Part shown: piece by piece, positions 59,600 to 64,000 of the stretch
How the letters are laid out: each line of letters opens with the position of its first letter
How positions within the stretch are numbered: the first letter of the stretch is position 1
Assembly (NCBI GenBank): GCA_963930645.1
Contig: OZ005649.1
Span: 80,895,126-80,959,125, forward strand
Direction of reading: 5' to 3'
Source of the DNA: Salticus scenicus
Lineage: Eukaryota > Arthropoda > Arachnida > Araneae > Salticidae
DNA: 64,000 nucleotides
Made by a program: the position numbers and the translations under genes
The notes under the pieces: generated by a model
What the model was told of the DNA's origin: nothing
Seen by the model: the letters and a program-made list of their open reading frames with translations, nothing else
Database searches by the model: none

Positions 59600-60778
59600 T
59601 CTCTTGATTCTAATTTTCAAAGAAAACAAGTAAAATTTTATTTTCCAAACAATTTACTTAAAAAATAAAAATTAAATAAGAAATACAGTAGATATAAAAG
59701 AAAATTTCTAAACTTAAACTGTTTAAAAATTAAATTATCAGATTCATTCTGTTAATGCATACGTATTAATATTCAAAACAACAACAACAACAAAAAAGGT
59801 TAAATAAATGCGTATAAACTTATTCTATTAATTTATGTGAAAATTTTACAATAAATATAATCCAACGATATTCATTTATGTATCCAATATGTAGAAATTC
59901 TAAACAATATAGAATTAAACATTTGATAAGTCAGCAATAACGATTATAGTGTTACCTGGTGTGATTAAAAAAACTTTGTTTATTTTTTTAAACAAGCTTC
60001 GAATTTAATTTCGTTTTAAAATTTAATAAAATACCAACTTTTGATTAATTTGCTTAATCCTTAATAAAACCTAAATTTGAATAATTTCCGTGACAAGAAT
60101 CTATTATTAAGCATTCATTTTAATTTTTTAAGTCACTCTTTTATAAATTACAGTAAATTTAATCATTTTTGTTTAAACATTATTTTTCTTAGATGATATA
60201 TATATATATAACTAAATGTTTTATGTGTGTTAAGCTCATTTTAAATATTATTATAATATTTTCAGCATTGTAATAGTTTCGCGATATAAATTTATTATAG
60301 ATTCTGTAAAAAAAATGACGTATATGATATGAAAAGTACCAACATATCACCACATTAAGAGATAATTTAAACATTGTATAAAAATTGGAATTTAGAATTA
60401 TCAAAATTTAGTTTTCTAAATCACAAACACTACTTGATCTTAAAATAGTACAGTTGTACTACATTACTTCCGTACCATCACATTTCATTTATGAATTGAC
60501 ACACTTAAATTAGTAAATATCGCATGCTTAACTGAACGTCATTTACATAAAACTATCATAAAAGATTTTTTTAAGGAAGAAGTGCGGAATTTTTTGCAAT
60601 AAAGGAAAATTATTTATTTTGGAATTTTTGTCTAAGTTTGTTTTGAAAAAAAAAAAAAAAATCTATTAATTTTGTATATATTACAAGTTGCTTTGTATTA
60701 TGAACTTTTTTTTAAGGTTACATACAAACGGAACACTTGCAATTTCGATGACGTAAATTTTGCAAGATTTTTTGCAAA
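59600..60778. other. Non-coding AT-rich stretch
   Basis: A-rich with short (CAA)n at 59780-59800. No gene or element recognised. Confidence 0.6.
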
Positions 60779-60780
60779 TA

Positions 60781-60992
60781 CAGTCCGCTGCAAAAGTATC
60801 CGAGCACCAGTGAAAATTCCAATGTAAAAATAGTACACTTAATGCAGTTTTATTAAATAAATCCTTGTCGAATCCTGTACTTAGACTGACTAAGAACAGG
60901 ATTCGACAAGGATTTATTTAATAAAACAGTGTTAAGTGTGCTTTTTTCACATAGGAATTTTCGCTAGTGCTCGGATACTTTGCTGCCGACTG
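60781..60992. mobile_element. Tc1/mariner-type MITE, 212 bp, nearly one hairpin
   Basis: Termini CAGTCCGCTGCAAAAGTATC and, reverse-complemented, CAGTCGGCAGCAAAGTATCC. TA precedes the left end; the right flank reads CA, probably a decayed TA. The arms meet in a near-perfect hairpin: 'taaataaatccttgtcgaat' continuing 'cctgt', then a short loop, then its complement (60850-60925). Same family as 41146-41403. Confidence 0.9.
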
Positions 60993-61099
60993 CAGTCATA
61001 CATTTGGAACGCTTGCAAATGACTCTGCAACTGGAAGTGTTTCATTTGTATGTACCCCTTAGTCTGCGTGTGAAATACTCTAAATCCCTGAAACGGTAA

Positions 61100-62420
61100 A
61101 TCTTTTTTTTTTTTTTTTTTTTTTTTTTTAGCAACTGTTTGGAGATTTAAAATTATCTACATAATCAAAATTTAATTTTGAAGTAATATAAGTGAAAGTC
61201 CATCTAACAAAGGAGTTTATGCATGCAACAACTTGAAGAATACCGTTTTTGAGATAACAATTTTTTGTCCCACTTCCTTTTTTCATCAATACATAGGAAC
61301 TTAATCTGTTCACTGATAACCAACAATTATATACGAAAGGTCATGTAAAAGAAAGTTAATGAGGATTATTTGAAGAAAATCCGTGAAGCTGATTTTTAGG
61401 AACCCATGTCAAGTCTTAAAGTTGACTTAATTATACAAGACGTCTATCCATTTTCCTTGAGAAACTAGCTGATTCCTACGTAAAGGCATCTAGAAGAGAA
61501 TTTTTATGTCAACTTTGTAGAAATTTGTTAGAACCTTTTTCAGACACGGACAAAATGGCCACTTTGGGTTTTCAATGCACACTTCCGGTTTTTCAACTTT
61601 CCCCAAAGTTCTTTTGTTCTATCTTTATTCGGTTTAGGTATGTGTTAACATCGCCTCCTTAACTAGATGCCTCTCGCGTAGCTCAGAAACTCGGCAACAG
61701 TTTAAGCGGTAGACAGCGCCACCTGGTACAGATTGCGCGACTTTTTTATTTAAATGCCGCCAATAATTTTAAGAAGTGATATATGATATATATAATTGAC
61801 GTTTCTTTGATTCTATTCGACTTTTATGTATAGCAAATCCCACTTTCAAAAATTTTTGGTGGCTGTTGAATAAAAAAGTCTCGCAATCTGTACCAGGTGG
61901 CGCTGTCTACCGTTTGAACTGTTTTCAAGTTTAAGAGCCACGCGACAGGCATCTAGTTAAGGAGGCTATGGTTTTAAACTCGGTTCAAAATTACGCGCGG
62001 TAAATAGTCGTAAATTATATGTTATCGGAAAGTGAACTTTGAACTTTCGGAAATGTTTATAATAAAGGGCATTATTTTTATTGCTCTTTGAAGAAACTTA
62101 CAAAAGAAATCCATATTTTTAAAGACAATTATCATCATAGGAAAGGACTTTAAAGTCTTCAGAGGCAGAAACTCCCCGTTGAAGCTCGCTTGCGTTTGCA
62201 GCAGATAAAAACTACACCAAAAAGAATTTAAATAGAACCGAATTGCCGCTCGCTGCTGCGCGTTCGACTGGATCAAACTTTAATCAGAAAATTTCCCACA
62301 CACCTAATGACCATTTTCCAGACCTCTCATGAGGTCTTCAAACATGTAATTCAGGCGAAAATTCGACATTAAAGTTTTTGAGTGATTATACGACTGAGTG
62401 AATACCTACGGTAGACGGAT
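61100..62420 (+). repeat. Repeat family G, second locus
   Basis: Words shared in order with 17215-17735: 'aaaatccgtg', 'cttccggtttttcaa', 'ttccccaaa' versus 'ttcaccaaa', 'ccagacctctc', and 'tcaggcgaaaatt' versus 'tcaggtgaaaaatt'. It is interrupted by the MITE at 61653-61966. Poly-T at about 61106-61129. Confidence 0.55.
61653..61966. mobile_element. Foldback MITE, 314 bp
   Basis: The left arm GCCTCCTTAACTAGATGCCT then 'cgcgtagctc' and 'ggtagacagcgccacctggt' is mirrored over about 110 bp at the right end. The ends may extend a base or two further (AT.GCCTCC). No clear target duplication. GC-richer than its surroundings; no coding sequence. Confidence 0.85.
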
Positions 62421-62429
62421 AATTAATAT

Positions 62430-62673
62430 AAGGAAGGAAAATGAGAAAATAGAGTTTAAGAAAGTATGTAATTAAAATTATACAAATATCAAAAATTTAA
62501 AATGTAGCGATAAATACAACAAAAACGGGTACATAATCTCAAATAATTTAAAATATTTACATACTCCTTTTTATATTTTTTTTAAAGTATTATTGACTAC
62601 ATAATAATCATTATTATTTCTATTATATCATAAACTGTTTTCGGCATTTCTTTATTTATTTAATTTGAAAACA

Positions 62674-62709
<36 letters not shown>

Positions 62710-62726
62710 TTTTGTGCAAAACAATG

Positions 62727-62758
<32 letters not shown>

Positions 62759-63755
62759 AAATCGTAGCCGGATTAAGCTAAATAAAATAATGCTTTGGTT
62801 TCAAGAGACATTTACACTATACAAATGCAATTATTATTATTATTATTATTATTATTATCATTATTATTATTATTTCTTTAAGTAAGCGCCTGTATATACC
62901 ATGCATAAAGCAAATTAATTTGTTAAAATTATTTGATTTTATTTATTTTAACCTAATTTAAATTTTATTTTATGCATTAACATATAAAAGCTTCTATTAA
63001 AATAAATAAATTTCATTTAAACTTTTTTTTTCAGTACGCTGGTTTGTTTATTTTGATTTAATAATTTATTATTATTTATTATATGTTTTAAATTTCTGAA
63101 CAAAATTTGATATACAATATTGCATTATTATTTTACTCCCGTGTGTAATCTTAAGATAAACAACTTAATTCTGTTTTATGAGAAGCTGTTGCACTTATTA
63201 ATAGATAGACATACGTGACAACATAAAACTCATTGCTTGATGATCATGCTATCTGGGAATGTAGCAAATTATCTTTGAGTAACTCTGAGATAAAAATAAT
63301 TGAAAAGGATGTATAAATTTTGAGGTGCCGAATTTTGATTTTATACCCAATTTTATCTTATTACCCAAGTTCAAAATATTGTTAGTTATAAAGGAAGAAA
63401 AAGAAATGGAAAGAATATTTAGTTTGCTTTTTTAAAAGTATATGTAGAAATTTTCTTGTAGCAATTTACAACATATTCACAGTTAAATGTATTAATGATG
63501 TACTGTAAAATAAAATAAAGTTCATTTTTTAAGATTAATATACTTACTATAGTCATCATGTTAAGTATTTACAGAAAACAATTACACTACCAATTAATTC
63601 AGCTCTAAATTTAAAATCATTATTTTACATTGGGAACTTTTATTTAAAGGTTTCGTAAACTACATCTAAATTCATATTAGATGAATTTAAAGAAACATGT
63701 ATTCGATATAATGTTACAGATAAAAACAGCAATCTTATTTTTTAAAATATATAAC
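62430..63755. other. Non-coding AT-rich stretch
   Basis: Poly-A at 62677-62705, poly-T at 62727-62755 and (ATT)n at about 62830-62873. No gene recognised. Confidence 0.6.
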
Positions 63756-63758
63756 TAT

Positions 63759-63931
63759 TTCAGAAAATTATGGAGTGGAAGGCTGATTTTTTTTTATACC
63801 AACTACGTGAAAAATACCAGAGCCGAAAATCGAACCCGGGCCTTCCGTTCTGGTATTTTTCACATGGTTGGTATATATATATATATAGTATATATATATA
63901 AATCAGCCTTCCACTCCATAATTTCCTGAAA
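63759..63931. repeat. Nested inverted repeats enclosing a tRNA-like B-box
   Basis: The outer arms 'tatggagtggaaggctgatt' and 'aatcagccttccactccata' enclose inner arms 'ataccaactacgtgaaaaat' and 'atttttcacatggttggtat'. Continuing inward is 'accaga'/'tctggt'. The central loop, read on the minus strand, contains GGCCCGGGTTCGATTTTC, a tRNA T-arm/B-box. (TA)n follows the inner right arm. It could be a tRNA-derived foldback element. Confidence 0.75.
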
Positions 63932-64000
63932 TGAACTTTCGAGCTTGATGAATAAATTTCTAAATTATATAATTATTTTTAAGTATAATAATAATAATCA

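Noticed and set aside
3550..62755. ORFs rich in Phe, Lys, Ile or Tyr near poly-T, poly-A or (TA)n tracts (for example 6783, 26565, 42360, 43022, 43292)
   Set aside because: The residues simply translate microsatellites and homopolymers.

Overview
The window is an AT-rich, gene-poor stretch of eukaryotic nuclear DNA. It carries many poly-A/T tracts and (TA)n, (GT)n, (CT)n and (ATT)n microsatellites, and no operons, ribosome binding sites or long host open frames. Every coding remnant I can name belongs to a transposable element: Tc1, mariner and hAT transposases, a Penelope-like GIY-YIG endonuclease and an LTR-retrotransposon Gag. The transposon types and base composition suggest an arthropod, plausibly a spider or other arachnid. 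That is inference; no host gene fixes the taxon. The only possible host exon I can point to is a short GC-richer ORF near 27.3 kb, and it is weak.

Layout. 1-1.65 kb: a 173-bp tandem array. 1.7-4.16 kb: a dead Tc1 (DD34E) transposase split by a 1.4-kb TIR element with a TA target duplication. 5.3-6.9 kb: a diverged segment with a second copy at 41.8-43.6 kb. 8.3-9.8 kb: dispersed repeat copies and a pogo-type MITE. 10.2-11.4 kb: a truncated Penelope-like element on the minus strand, with GIY-YIG domain and a hammerhead-ribozyme-like motif. 14.6-23.3 kb: one old dispersed repeat broken by a 2.94-kb element (8-bp imperfect TSD) and by a tRNA-derived SINE (14-bp TSD), which is itself broken by a 4.5-kb hAT element (8-bp TSD). 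The hAT in turn carries transposase remnants, a relative of the 173-bp array and a perfect 42-bp palindrome. 30.1-32.3 kb: a 5' LTR-like region and a gag broken by one nonsense codon, a 172-bp foldback MITE and a hAT-type insertion. 33.8-35 kb: an old 0.6-kb tandem duplication. 36.6-41.6 kb: foldback MITEs, a mariner remnant and a SINE fragment. 43.9-49.1 kb: a near-identical 2.4-kb tandem duplication built of degenerate ~155-bp units. 51.1-59.6 kb: a 2.1-kb tandem array interrupted by a 1.86-kb hAT-type element whose empty site survives in the sister units. 60.8-64 kb: three foldback elements, one enclosing a tRNA-like B-box.

There is no cooperating gene set. The story is one of nested insertion and of short-unit arrays. 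The least explained pattern is a recurrent architecture: a short head ending in a (TGTC/TGTA)n microsatellite, followed by degenerate ~150-175-bp tandem units. It occurs at 1-1.65, 19.1-19.8 and 43.9-49.1 kb. Boundaries of dispersed repeats were judged by eye and are approximate; TSD-defined boundaries were read directly from the sequence.
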